Shown here: in pieces, positions 42,413 through 51,187 of the stretch
Numbering within the stretch: the stretch's first letter is position 1
How the letters are laid out: each line of letters begins with the position of its first letter
Assembly: GCA_910587765.1 (NCBI GenBank)
Contig: CAJUNR010000009.1
Coordinates: 62,001-126,000 of the forward strand
Length of the DNA stretch: 64,000 bases
Direction: 5' to 3'
Origin: an uncultured Lachnospiraceae bacterium
Lineage (GTDB): Bacteria > Bacillota > Clostridia > Lachnospirales > Lachnospiraceae
The notes under the pieces: model-generated
Told to the model about the DNA's origin: nothing
Database searches by the model: none
The model's input: only the letters and a program-made list of their open reading frames with translations
Position numbers and translations under genes: made by a program

Positions 42413-42565
42413 ATGGGAAGTGTAAGTTTAACTATTCGTATAGATGAAAATGACAAAAAGCAAATTGAAAGGCTAGCAAAATCAGATGATAGGAGTATTA
42501 GCTATATTGTAAATCAGGCCATTAAGGAGTATATAAAGAAAAATGCCCAAGCCCAAACAAATTAA
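42413..42565 (+). CDS. Ribbon-helix-helix repressor
   Basis: 50 residues: MGSVSLTIRIDENDKKQIER (beta strand), then two helices with SISYIVNQAIKEYIKK, the RHH/CopG fold. AGGAGG precedes the ATG. It sits beside tandem 10-base repeats and divergent from xis, so it probably autoregulates and represses xis/int. Too short for most ORF filters. Confidence 0.8.
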   Translation: MGSVSLTIRIDENDKKQIERLAKSDDRSISYIVNQAIKEYIKKNAQAQTN

Positions 42566-42790
42566 TTTCAATTTCTCCAAAATACGTCTTCTGATAATCC
42601 AGGGCTTTTTCCAACTTACAGGCAAAGAAGTATAATCCTCATCCCCCAGCCACCCAAAGCACGGAAAATTCCGCCGTACAATCCCCGACATTTCGGGTGT
42701 ATAAAACTCCGACACCCGAATTGATTCAGCATAACCGTTGCATAATTCCTGACCATTCCCCCAAACTATCAAAGAAAGGAAGTTAATATT

Positions 42791-43036
42791 ATGAGCAATC
42801 GCGAACTTGCCAAAAGCCTGATCGACCAGATACCGGAAAGCAAACTTGTTTTCATCATCAATATTCTGGAGAATATAGGGGAGATGTCCGGCATTTTCTC
42901 CTACCCGGAATATACACCCAATGAAGAAACATTGAAGGCGATGGAAGAAACTGATGAAATGATAAGAACAGGGAGCGGGCAGCATTTTCAGGGGACTGCA
43001 GAAGAGTTTACCGCCTTACTTCTGTCAGAGGATTAA
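42791..43036 (+). CDS. Antitoxin of the RelE/YafQ-type pair
   Basis: 81 residues. The N-terminal helix (SNRELAKSLIDQIPESKLVFIINILENI) resembles antitoxins paired with RelE-type toxins, followed by an acidic tail that would wrap the toxin. It lies two bases before the toxin gene with AAGGAAG upstream. Identified mainly by position. Confidence 0.65.
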   Translation: MSNRELAKSLIDQIPESKLVFIINILENIGEMSGIFSYPEYTPNEETLKAMEETDEMIRTGSGQHFQGTAEEFTALLLSED

Positions 43037-43038
43037 CC

Positions 43039-43311
43039 ATGTTGACTTTAAACGCTTCTACGACATATAAGAAAGATTTGAAGCTGTGCAGGAAACGGGG
43101 GTATGATTTATCTCTTTTAAATGCCGTCATTAACACACTTCTTATTCCTGCACCATTATCACCGAAAAACCGGGATCACCAGCTTTCCGGAAACCATGCG
43201 GGAAAAAGAGAATGTCACATTCTGCCGGACTGGCTGCTTATCTATCAAATAAGAGGAAATGAATTGTACCTTGTCCGTACCGGCACCCATGCTGACTTAT
43301 TTAGCATATAA
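43039..43311 (+). CDS. YafQ/RelE-family mRNA interferase toxin
   Basis: 90 residues matching YafQ: TYKKDLKLCRKRGYDLSLLNAVINTLL, then HQLSGNHAGKRECHILPDWLLIYQI and LYLVRTGTHADLF. YafQ toxins cut ribosome-bound mRNA. With the adjacent antitoxin it forms a type II module that would stabilise the island. Confidence 0.85.
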   Translation: MLTLNASTTYKKDLKLCRKRGYDLSLLNAVINTLLIPAPLSPKNRDHQLSGNHAGKRECHILPDWLLIYQIRGNELYLVRTGTHADLFSI

Positions 43312-43349
43312 GGCCAACACAGGAAGGAGCACCCGCCATTCCAACATCA

Positions 43350-43898
43350 ATGCAGACCCAAATATATACAATAGATGATTATGAAAACCTGCCCGAGAGT
43401 GTTCACGCAGAACTGATAGGCGGACAGATGTATTACAGATCCACGCCTAACCGGATGCATCAGGAAGTGCTTTCGTTCTTATTATGCACCATCGCTAATT
43501 ATATTGACTCCAACGGTAACCCCGGCGAAGTATATCCAGGCCCATTTGCCGTCAAACTGTTCAATGACAGGGATGATACGGTTGAGCCGGATATAAGCGT
43601 CATATGCGCCCCTGAGAAGCTTACAGACAGAGGCTGTACCGGCGCGCCGGACTGGATCATCGAGATCATCTCTCCCAGCAATCCAGAGCATGATTACATT
43701 CGCAAACTAAATCTGTATGCAGACGCCGGAGTCCGGGAATACTGGATCGTAGATCCCCGCGACCGAAAAATACTTGTGTATTATCTGCAAAATGAACATA
43801 TAGAGGATTTTACAGTAAAGCCGTACACATTCCAGGACAAAATCAAAGTCAATATTTATGACGATCTGTGGATTGACTTTCAGGAAATGAACCTGTAA
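43350..43898 (+). CDS. Uma2-family (DUF820) restriction-endonuclease-like protein
   Basis: 182 residues with the PD-(D/E)XK-like Uma2 core: YENLPESVHAELIGGQMYY, VEPDISVICAPEKL, DWIIEIISPSN and RKLNLYADAGVREYWIVDP. Family members are putative nucleases of unclear role. It follows the toxin in the same direction; the best ribosome site is unusually far from the ATG. Possible defence or competition cargo. Confidence 0.82.
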   Translation: MQTQIYTIDDYENLPESVHAELIGGQMYYRSTPNRMHQEVLSFLLCTIANYIDSNGNPGEVYPGPFAVKLFNDRDDTVEPDISVICAPEKLTDRGCTGAPDWIIEIISPSNPEHDYIRKLNLYADAGVREYWIVDPRDRKILVYYLQNEHIEDFTVKPYTFQDKIKVNIYDDLWIDFQEMNL

Positions 43899-43941
43899 CG
43901 TGCTCCATTCCTCCCAGATGAAAGGGGTGAGAAAATTTTTG

Positions 43942-44033
43942 CACCCCCTTGTTTGGGGTGGCGGACTTTCCCCCATTTGTTGGGGAAACGATATTACGTT
44001 TAAAACGGAACCTTCCCCATATGTGGAGAAAAC
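43942..44033. repeat. Cluster of CCCC/GGGG palindromes (TTTCCCC..GGGGAAA family)
   Basis: CACCCC/GGGGTG (43942-43960), TTTCCCCC-ATTTGTT-GGGGAAA (43967-43988) and a third form near 44011-44033 lie in the gap after the Uma2 gene. The motif recurs at 50309, 50368, 50408, 50428, 52481, 62539 and 62720, only in the mobile DNA. The rest of 43899-44200 shows no gene. Confidence 0.55.
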
Positions 44034-44211
44034 GCAGGTTGCATTTTATGTCAGATCTATCCATTCAGACAATATTCGCCGCAAATGGTGAATACTAAAT
44101 TGTATCCGTCTGAGGCTCCGTCATGTTTCGTGACCCACCTGCAGAGCATAGCCAGATGTGGCAACGGGTGCTCAGTTTGAGACCCCGTTAAAATTTTTTG
44201 TGGAATTATTG

Positions 44212-44349
44212 TTGAATTCACCCGGAGGATATGTTATATTAGAGTCAGAAAAGAGGAAAGCCAGAGACGCACGGCCTACCCTCACAATAACATCAGCGTG
44301 TTACAATGTAACAGCCGTCAGCTACTGGGAATAGTTGGCGGCTATTTTC
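44212..44349 (+). ncRNA. Candidate antisense RNA of a par-like type I toxin locus (A)
   Basis: A TTGAAT-17-TATATT promoter (44212-44240) is followed by a conserved 5' segment ending GGCCTACCCTC and a terminator AGCCGTCAGC...GGCGGCT-ATTTT (44313-44349). It converges on the toxin gene and is repeated nearly intact at 63606-63713 in element 2. Confidence 0.55.
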
Positions 44350-44431
44350 TGCCCTTCAAAATCTGATAGATCAGACTTATCAGGGATACAATGAACGTAC
44401 AAAACAGGAAAAAATCCCCATATGTAATCAT
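44342..44431 (-). CDS. Holin-like type I toxin peptide (locus A)
   Basis: 29 residues, MITYGDFFLFCTFIVSLISL plus a short KGRK-ended tail: one hydrophobic helix and a basic end, as in holin-like type I toxins. AGGAGG is eight bases upstream. The mRNA leader contains GAGGGTAAGCC (44478-44505, antisense), related to the convergent RNA's 5' segment. The near-copy at 63706-63795 supports that it is real. Confidence 0.65.
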   Translation of the reverse strand: MITYGDFFLFCTFIVSLISLIYQILKGRK

Positions 44432-44600
44432 TGGCGCCCCTCCTTTCTTTTGTCTGGAGGGTTGCCCCTCCATGATGGAGGGTAAGCCGCCCGGCTCTCT
44501 GGTTTCCCTGTCTGTAAATATAACATAATTTCCGATTTTCGACAATATTCACTTTTCAATGTACAACGGCATGTAGTTACTCTATTTAAAGTCGGGATAA

Positions 44601-45437
44601 CTACACGCCCCAGTCACCTTTCAGTCGGTTGAGAAGCTGCATCTGTCTGGACGTGTCCATATCAGGGTTAGCATCCGGATGAAATTTCTTTGAGAGTACC
44701 CTGTAAAACTGTTTGAGCGTTTCTTTTTCTTCTTTGGTGTAGTTACCGGAAGACATCCCGCCGTAACTACTGCTTCCGGCATTATTGTGATTACTGCGAA
44801 AATTGTCATAGTAACTACGCTGATATTCCCAACTTTTTTTCTCATATCTTTTTCTGGCTTCGTAGTCCGACTTTATCTTTGCCAGATATACAGGGTTGCG
44901 CAAAGTGCCGAATACATCATAACATTTGTCATATTCATCCTGATTAACACCGTATTCTCTGGCAAAAGCTTCCCGTTTCTCGGTCCATGCTTTAATGATG
45001 CGGCTGTGTTCCTGACTGGCTGCATATTCCTCTGTCTGTGCATATTCTTTCCTGATCTGGTCAACAACAGGCTGCCACTTTTCATCAATCATGTCAGCTA
45101 ACTGCCCTTCTGTCATTCTCAATGCATCCGCTTTTGCTTTAAGCCCACCCCTGACATAATCGTCAATCCAGCCGCCCCAGTCGACAACATCATAATAACC
45201 GATCGTGCAGATTGAGACCTGTTTCTGACGGACCTTCCCGTCTTTCCGGAAGCTTTCCCGAACACTGATTCTGTATGCTTTCCGTATTGGCCGTTCAAAA
45301 CACTCGTCACTTTTCCGGTATCGATAATAACAGTATTCCACATCATTTACGGTAAAACAACTTTCGTATGTTTCCAATGATTTTGCATTGCCTTTGGATG
45401 GTTTTTTTGTTTCTACTTCCTGAATTACTGCAAACAT
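44601..45437 (-). CDS. Protein with C-terminal J-domain-like HPD motif
   Basis: 278 residues. Residues 1-100 form an unassigned domain (VNDVEYCYYRYRKSDECFERP, then SICTIGYYDVVDWGGWIDDYV), followed by a charged helical middle and a Gly/Ser/Tyr-rich linker. The end, LKQFYRVLSKKFHPDANPDM, is the helix II/HPD/helix III part of a J-domain (HPD about 254). J-domains recruit DnaK. It lies directly after the tape-measure gene in the same direction, GGAGGGATCC upstream. A role in chaperone-assisted tail assembly is a guess. Confidence 0.65.
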   Translation of the reverse strand: MFAVIQEVETKKPSKGNAKSLETYESCFTVNDVEYCYYRYRKSDECFERPIRKAYRISVRESFRKDGKVRQKQVSICTIGYYDVVDWGGWIDDYVRGGLKAKADALRMTEGQLADMIDEKWQPVVDQIRKEYAQTEEYAASQEHSRIIKAWTEKREAFAREYGVNQDEYDKCYDVFGTLRNPVYLAKIKSDYEARKRYEKKSWEYQRSYYDNFRSNHNNAGSSSYGGMSSGNYTKEEKETLKQFYRVLSKKFHPDANPDMDTSRQMQLLNRLKGDWGV

Positions 45438-45588
45438 GGATCCCTCCCAACTCTATTACAGCATAATCCTCCTTTTTTCTATTACAAATACTTTATTTTC
45501 CAACTTGAAACCCTTCAGGCATACTTTATACCATGAAGAGGTTTCAAATCGGATTTTATATTATTTTAACTTCTACATAATTACTGTA

Positions 45589-48500
45589 TCACCTCCCGGC
45601 CGGATACAGCCCCATCTCATAATGGTTCCTGTCCATAAATTTTGATGCAGCTCTTTTGTATCTGTCCGTAAAGTTATTGTCATCAAGCACAACCCCCTGA
45701 GCCAGAATTTTTTCCAGAATCTGCGTATTGCGCTCAACAGCATCTTGTAACTGCCGGTTCTCATATGCCATCTGTGCCATCTTCTCATCCATTTCCATCT
45801 GAAGAGTGGTTTTCAGTCGACCCATATCGGCTTCTGAATATTGTGGCGCAAAGCCTTTTGATTCTGGTATGGAATAGTCCGGGACCGGGACATTTACTCT
45901 GACAGACGTGATATTTGCAAAATTCCTTGCGTCTCCAAAATCCCGTTTTATGTTTTCGGATATCCTTGCTGAAAGATCAGTCATCCATCCCGTATTCCGG
46001 TCAAGTGGCAATACCGCCTCTTTCCCTGACTCTCCAATCAGGGCAAGCGTCATTTGGTCCACTACGCCGCCTTTTGCAAGCATGGGAATCCTTGGAAATG
46101 AAACTTCTCCAATGGAAATGCCGAACAGTTCACCGCCAAACTTATTCAAGCCACGGATAACAAAATTAATACCATCCTCTATTGCTTTTATCATTTTATT
46201 AACAGAACCAATGATTTCTTTTACAGGCCCCGTCACAAATAAAGGAAGCATATCCCAGATCCCCTTGAAAATATTTTTGATTCCATCCCACATTTTCGAC
46301 CAGTCATTTGTGAATGCGCCCGTGAGAAACTGCAAAATGCCTCTGCATGATGTGACAAATCCGTCTAATATTTTCCCGATAAAGCTGAATGTCTCAAGAA
46401 ACACATCGCCCAAAAATCCAAGTACAGGGGCTACAGTATATCGAATAGCGCCCTCAATCCAGGCAACAAACGGTTGCAATGATGAATTCCATATCGCCGT
46501 TATAAAGTCCGTAACATCACCAAATAATCCGATGAAATTTTCAAGCATCGGATGTATCACTCCGTCCCAGACTTCCGTAAACTTGTCGGCCAGCCTGCTT
46601 AAAACAGGCGCTATATGCTCATTGTATCCGCTCAACAGCGTTTCAATGATTTGAGAAAGCCCCTCTGTAAATGCCTGAAACATCGGCGCTATGTGCTCAT
46701 CATAGGTCTGACGGACCGTATTCCATAATCGGGTGAAGGAATCAGCGATTGTCCCCGTTATTTCCGCTATGGGTGACAGCGTATTTTGCAGAGCCTCCTT
46801 GAATCCTTCCGCATTTTCTGTAATGGGATTCAGCAACAGCCCGAGAATATCCCGGCCAAAACTCGCCGCCAGTTCGCTCACTCCCATAAATCCGTCTAAA
46901 AAAAGCTGGATAATATCGCGCGTTATTGACTTTGCATCGTCCGACCGGAAAACAGTAAAAATATCGGATACAGCAACGGTAAAGTTAGAGACAATCGTGT
47001 CTGTCTCTCCGGCGATATCAGGCATTCTGATAATCCAATCTTTTATCCTGTCTTTTGCAGATTCCAGATACAAAGCAATTCCGCCTGTCAGGTTGTCGGC
47101 AATCGTCGCGCCGATGGAAACAAAGGCCCCGACCTTCAGACCAGCATTGTAGGCCAGTGTATCCAGAAGATGATTAAAGGCCGTGACAACCGCATCATCT
47201 GTAAAAATATCGAGAAGGCTTGTCCGGATATTCAAAAGGTTATTCCGAATAGAGTCAAAAACAGAAGTATCCCCAAGTCCGACTCGGAAACCTTTTATAA
47301 AAAGTCCTGCCAGCTCCTGAAATCTGTTCCGGATTGCTTCGAGAACGGGGCTTACCTCATCGTCTACCGTGATCTCCATCTCATACTCTGCCGGTAATGA
47401 CATATCAGGCATGGCGACACCGCCAGCACCGCCGGAACCTCCCGCTTCGCTGGACTCGTTGCTTGACACGCTTGTTACTTCATGCCACGATGCCGCAAAA
47501 GAATTAACTTTTTTCTCTGCCTTTTTCGCTGCGTTCCCCGCGTCAGCGATTCCGCCCGCTGCCGCTTCCGTATTGTCCGCGACAAGCCCGGCAGCATCAG
47601 CCACACCAGCAAGCCCGGCCCCGCCGCCTGCAGTTGCCTTTTGAATCCCGAACAGCTTACCAAGGAAAGACGAAAGAACCGTTGCAAGCTGAATCACTTT
47701 TGACATGATAAGGTTAATTCCCTTTACTACCGGAAGGAATACCGCCATCAGTCCGCCGCCAATAATGCCTGCAAGCTGCCTGAACTGTTCCGTGAGTATG
47801 CGAATCTGATTCGCCCAGGAACCGCCAGAGGTCCTGGCAAAATCACCCATAGCTGCGCTGGCCGCATCCATGACAAAGTTATATCGGAGTGTAACAAGCT
47901 CTGCCTGTGACATGGACCTGACACTTTTGTTAATGCCCTGCGCCAGAGCAAAGGCCTGTAAATTAGCCTGAGTCATGACGATTCCGAATTTTTTCAGAGT
48001 TTCAGTCTCTCCGGTAAAAACTGATTTTAAAGCGGTGTTTGCAACATCCTGACTGACATTGTAAAAACTCGCCAAATCACCGGTCAGGCCCGTTAAAGCA
48101 ACCGCCATATCCGTTGCCGCATCCGGCAGCACGCCGAGACTTTTCGCCATTACTGCATAAATCCCGGCTGTGTTTTTCGCCGCCAACTCACTCATACCAA
48201 AGGACTGTATGGATGTTTTAGCAAAATCTTCAATTTTCCCGATCAGAGGACCGAAGCCCTGCTCGATTACATTCTGCGCCTCGAATAAATCAGACGCCGT
48301 TTTAACGGACGCCTTGATACCCCTGACGAGCCCATACAGGCCTCCGGTAATACCAAGCGCAGCCAGAAGCTGCCCTGCAAATGACCGCAGACCGCCGGTT
48401 GCTCCCAGTGCCCCAGATCGCAGGCCACCCATTCCACTGGACAGACGGTTGATATTCTGCAAGAGATTTCTGGAAGCAGCTCCGGCACGCCCTCCTGCAT

Positions 48501-49599
48501 CCGCAAGCCTCGCCAGAGCTTCGACCGCTCGCAGGATATTTTTGTCAAGTCGCGGCATGGATACCAGCATCTGAATAAACGCCTGGACTCCCGCGGTAAG
48601 CTCCGGAAGGGCAGCGGCTGTTTTTGTTGCCTTTGCTCCGGCATTTGCGAGTTGCGCCAGAGCACCAACAAGAGAAACTATTCCAGCCTCAACGGCTGGA
48701 GCGCTCGCCATGACTGCTATAAAATCTCTGACAGCGGACGATAAGCCAGGGAGATTAGCCGTGACCGTTGGAATATTTGCCGCGGACTGGGCCAAAGTAG
48801 CAAGTGATGAGAAAATTTTGGTAGTGCCCGCCGCTATTTTATCCGAACCGGCAAGCGCATTTGCGAACCCCTGAAAAGCGGTTCCCAGTTCTGATATTTT
48901 GGAGATATCAACTCCATTCAATGCTTGAAGCCCAGCCGCCAGCCCGGAAACATCCAGGCTCGCAAGGCGTTCAAAGCTTTTTACCGCACGGGAAATATCC
49001 GCCGTTTTCAGTGACGCAAGCTTACTTACTGAATCGGCGAACCCGTTCATAGCCTGCGACAGGCCGGTAAAGCCTGATACATCAAGACCATTAAGGGCCT
49101 GTAGGCTCTGTGCTACGCCGGAAAAATCAGTCTGTCCCAGTTTCTGAAATGCCGTTAAACTTCTGTTCAGGTCAGATGCTTTCAGCGCCGCCAGCTTCGG
49201 CGCAGTGTCGGCCAGCTTGCCTGCTCCTTCGGCCAGAGCGGAAAGCCCAGAGAAATCGCCGCTGACACGCATTCCGGACAGGTCCACGCCTGCCAGCTTC
49301 TGTAATGCATTTACAGCCGGTGTGATTTTGTCACCGATATTGGCAAAGCGGCCTATACTGTTACTTAAATTGTCCATCCCCGTCGCATATGCGGAAAGCT
49401 TGCTTGTATCGAGTCCTTTGGTTGCGTTGCTAAGTTGTTTGATATCGCCTGCGACGGTCCGCAGATTGTTCAGGCCTCGACTTGTGCCGGATGCCAGCCT
49501 TACAAGAGCGTCCGCCAGATTCCGTATACTTTGCTCCGCTTTGGCCGCATCGCTGTTGATCTCGATTGTCAAAGTATCTATTTTTTGGTTGTCCGCCAT
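45589..49599 (-). CDS. Phage tail tape-measure protein
   Basis: 1336 residues. The N-terminal 380 or so consist of tape-type repeats (LDVSGLAAGLQALNG, LDVSGFTGLSQAM and LANAGAKATKTAAALPELT-like units). The conserved tape-measure core (about 430-640) includes SMSQAELVTLRYNFVMDAAS and LASFYNVSQDVAN. A Gly/Ala-rich linker and a long region with hydrophobic stretches follow. The C-terminus has the usual KGGVVDQMTLALIGE...EAVLPL segment (about 1173-1195). These proteins set tail length and enter the cell with DNA. The gene is intact although the element shows no other recognisable tail genes. GAGGTG precedes the ATG. Confidence 0.92.
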   Translation of the reverse strand: MADNQKIDTLTIEINSDAAKAEQSIRNLADALVRLASGTSRGLNNLRTVAGDIKQLSNATKGLDTSKLSAYATGMDNLSNSIGRFANIGDKITPAVNALQKLAGVDLSGMRVSGDFSGLSALAEGAGKLADTAPKLAALKASDLNRSLTAFQKLGQTDFSGVAQSLQALNGLDVSGFTGLSQAMNGFADSVSKLASLKTADISRAVKSFERLASLDVSGLAAGLQALNGVDISKISELGTAFQGFANALAGSDKIAAGTTKIFSSLATLAQSAANIPTVTANLPGLSSAVRDFIAVMASAPAVEAGIVSLVGALAQLANAGAKATKTAAALPELTAGVQAFIQMLVSMPRLDKNILRAVEALARLADAGGRAGAASRNLLQNINRLSSGMGGLRSGALGATGGLRSFAGQLLAALGITGGLYGLVRGIKASVKTASDLFEAQNVIEQGFGPLIGKIEDFAKTSIQSFGMSELAAKNTAGIYAVMAKSLGVLPDAATDMAVALTGLTGDLASFYNVSQDVANTALKSVFTGETETLKKFGIVMTQANLQAFALAQGINKSVRSMSQAELVTLRYNFVMDAASAAMGDFARTSGGSWANQIRILTEQFRQLAGIIGGGLMAVFLPVVKGINLIMSKVIQLATVLSSFLGKLFGIQKATAGGGAGLAGVADAAGLVADNTEAAAGGIADAGNAAKKAEKKVNSFAASWHEVTSVSSNESSEAGGSGGAGGVAMPDMSLPAEYEMEITVDDEVSPVLEAIRNRFQELAGLFIKGFRVGLGDTSVFDSIRNNLLNIRTSLLDIFTDDAVVTAFNHLLDTLAYNAGLKVGAFVSIGATIADNLTGGIALYLESAKDRIKDWIIRMPDIAGETDTIVSNFTVAVSDIFTVFRSDDAKSITRDIIQLFLDGFMGVSELAASFGRDILGLLLNPITENAEGFKEALQNTLSPIAEITGTIADSFTRLWNTVRQTYDEHIAPMFQAFTEGLSQIIETLLSGYNEHIAPVLSRLADKFTEVWDGVIHPMLENFIGLFGDVTDFITAIWNSSLQPFVAWIEGAIRYTVAPVLGFLGDVFLETFSFIGKILDGFVTSCRGILQFLTGAFTNDWSKMWDGIKNIFKGIWDMLPLFVTGPVKEIIGSVNKMIKAIEDGINFVIRGLNKFGGELFGISIGEVSFPRIPMLAKGGVVDQMTLALIGESGKEAVLPLDRNTGWMTDLSARISENIKRDFGDARNFANITSVRVNVPVPDYSIPESKGFAPQYSEADMGRLKTTLQMEMDEKMAQMAYENRQLQDAVERNTQILEKILAQGVVLDDNNFTDRYKRAASKFMDRNHYEMGLYPAGR

Positions 49600-49692
49600 A
49601 AAATCACCTCTACTTCTTTAAGGTCAGCGACTGACTCCATATGTCAGCCGGGAAATCCGCGGGCAGAGATAGGAAACCCCGCCCGCAGTAAG

Positions 49693-50097
49693 TTATATGT
49701 GCGTCTCTGGGTCTTGTACATCCAAAAGCGTTTTCATCAAAAAGGCGTATACTCTTCTTATTTGTTCTTTTGGATCGTCAAACTTCTGCGGAGTGTTAGA
49801 ACCAATATCTTTATATCGTTCACGTTCCATATCATATATGTCCAATAACAAAGAGCGCGGAAGCCAATCTAAAGATACAAGCGCTGTTTTTCTGGACTCA
49901 AAATCATCCCAATCTTCGTTCAATAAAATAAAGCCCTGGCTTGTATTCAGCATTGGTGATTTTGTTGCCTGTTCAAAAATATCTTTCGGAATCTCGGCAC
50001 GCACATAGTTAGGAACCTTTTTTATACTGACGCTTGCCACGCTTGGCGAATGAAAATTAAACATTTTTAAATACTTCTTTTTTTGCCTTTCAGTCAT
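49693..50097 (-). CDS. Hypothetical phage-type protein upstream of the tape measure
   Basis: 134 residues starting MTERQKKKYLKMFNFHSPSV and ending VQDPETHI. No recognised domain. In tailed phages this position often holds tail assembly chaperones, but no frameshift pair is evident. Its ATG overlaps the end of the small membrane-protein gene. A longer frame to 50202 is open but lacks a ribosome site. Confidence 0.55.
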   Translation of the reverse strand: MTERQKKKYLKMFNFHSPSVASVSIKKVPNYVRAEIPKDIFEQATKSPMLNTSQGFILLNEDWDDFESRKTALVSLDWLPRSLLLDIYDMERERYKDIGSNTPQKFDDPKEQIRRVYAFLMKTLLDVQDPETHI

Positions 50098-50101
50098 TTT
50101 C

Positions 50102-50278
50102 TTACCCCAAAAAGATATAAATAAGCGCACTCGCCATAAAGTAAGCGGAAAGCAGATTGCCGATCGTGTTCCGGGGTTCCTCTTTCTTTTTCCACGCGGC
50201 ATAAATAAAAAAGCCTGTGCCGAATAGCAAAAACAGTGTCACTAAAAGTAGGTTTACATTAACTATCATTGATATCAT
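50102..50278 (-). CDS. Small two-TM membrane protein
   Basis: 58 residues: TM1 LLLVTLFLLFGTGFFIYAAW, a KKKEEPRN loop, TM2 LLSAYFMASALIYIFLG. AGGAG precedes the first ATG. Size and topology would fit a holin or anchor, but no holin family is recognised. Confidence 0.55.
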   Translation of the reverse strand: MISMIVNVNLLLVTLFLLFGTGFFIYAAWKKKEEPRNTIGNLLSAYFMASALIYIFLG

Positions 50279-50308
50279 TTATTCCATTCTCCTTTTCTTT
50301 CAACAAAC

Positions 50309-50452
50309 TTTCGCCCACTTGTTGGCGAAAAAATCTATATGTTTGTACGAAATTCGTACCAATCTCATTTTCCCCACAAGTGGGGGAGAATTTAAAGAAA
50401 TCACTAAGCCCCATTTGGGTCTCATCACTTTCCCCCCACTTGTGGGGAAAAA
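50309..50452. repeat. Four CCCC/GGGG-type palindromes in one intergenic gap
   Basis: TTTCGCC-CACTTGTT-GGCGAAA (50309-50330), TTTTCCCCACAAGTGGGGGA (50368-50387), GCCCCATTTGGGTC (50408-50421) and TTTCCCCCCACTTGTGGGGA (50429-50448). GTACGAAATTCGTAC (50345-50359) is a further near-palindrome. Confidence 0.65.
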
Positions 50453-50644
50453 TTACCATGTTTCCGGATTGTCAAAAATGGTCAGCCCGCTGTTCCGTGC
50501 AATCATTTTTACTTTTTCCTGACTGATGCGGCATTCCTGTTTTACCGCATAATCCATCATAAGCTGCGCTTCTTCTTCCGTAATCGGAACCATACTTTCC
50601 GCAACGGTATTTAACCACGCAAGGCCTTTAAAATCAATTTTCAT
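50453..50644 (-). CDS. Small hypothetical protein
   Basis: 63 residues beginning MKIDFKGLAWLNTVAESMVP; acidic, helical. AAGGAC lies nine bases upstream of ATG 50644. Unknown function; part of the phage-type operon. Confidence 0.55.
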   Translation of the reverse strand: MKIDFKGLAWLNTVAESMVPITEEEAQLMMDYAVKQECRISQEKVKMIARNSGLTIFDNPETW

Positions 50645-50658
50645 TTTCTTCACGTCCT

Positions 50659-51174
50659 TTATTCAAATCTTTGCAGGGAGCCCGTATCCAGTGCCTGATA
50701 ACTGGCATATTGTTTTGCGAACCTTACCGCCGCCGGTTCGATCTCCATGTCACCATTACCGGCATGAATTTCCGGACTGTTGGCAAGAAATTGTTGAATT
50801 GCTTTATCCATTTTTCTCTTCTTCGCATCAGCGATAAGACTTTTTATATTTTCGTGGAATGATTCCATGTCTCCGGTCAGCATCTGGCGGGCAATTTCCT
50901 CTGCCTGATACTCACTTGCCCCCATGGCGACAACCCTTTTTGCATAAGTCTGCACGTCCAATTCCAGACGCAAGTCATTAACTTCTTTTCTTCGTGCTTC
51001 GTCTTTCTGTTCTCTTTTTTTCTCATCTTCTTCATGGTCTGCAAGAACGCGTTTGAAATGCGCTTTTTCTGATAAAGCCCTGTCCAGAAGATTTTTCAGA
51101 TGGGCATTCTTTGCTTTTTCCTGCGCCAGTTCCGCTGTTAATTCTTCAACCGTTGGCTTTTTATTTTTATCCAT
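50659..51174 (-). CDS. Coiled-coil phage protein, scaffold-like
   Basis: 171 residues. A long charged coiled coil (ELTAELAQEKAKNAHLKNLL to about 80) is followed by a segment like capsid scaffold proteins (VVAMGASEYQAEEIARQMLT, GDMESFHENIKSLIADAKK) and an acidic tail. ATG 51174 has AGAGGG upstream. If it is a scaffold homolog with no capsid gene in the island, it could alter a helper phage's capsid assembly. Assignment is tentative. Confidence 0.5.
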   Translation of the reverse strand: MDKNKKPTVEELTAELAQEKAKNAHLKNLLDRALSEKAHFKRVLADHEEDEKKREQKDEARRKEVNDLRLELDVQTYAKRVVAMGASEYQAEEIARQMLTGDMESFHENIKSLIADAKKRKMDKAIQQFLANSPEIHAGNGDMEIEPAAVRFAKQYASYQALDTGSLQRFE

Positions 51175-51187
51175 TTTTATTTCCCTC

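Noticed and set aside
44601..45437. A DnaJ chaperone gene
   Set aside because: Only the C-terminal 40 or so residues look like a J-domain; there is no Gly/Phe or Cys-rich DnaJ region.
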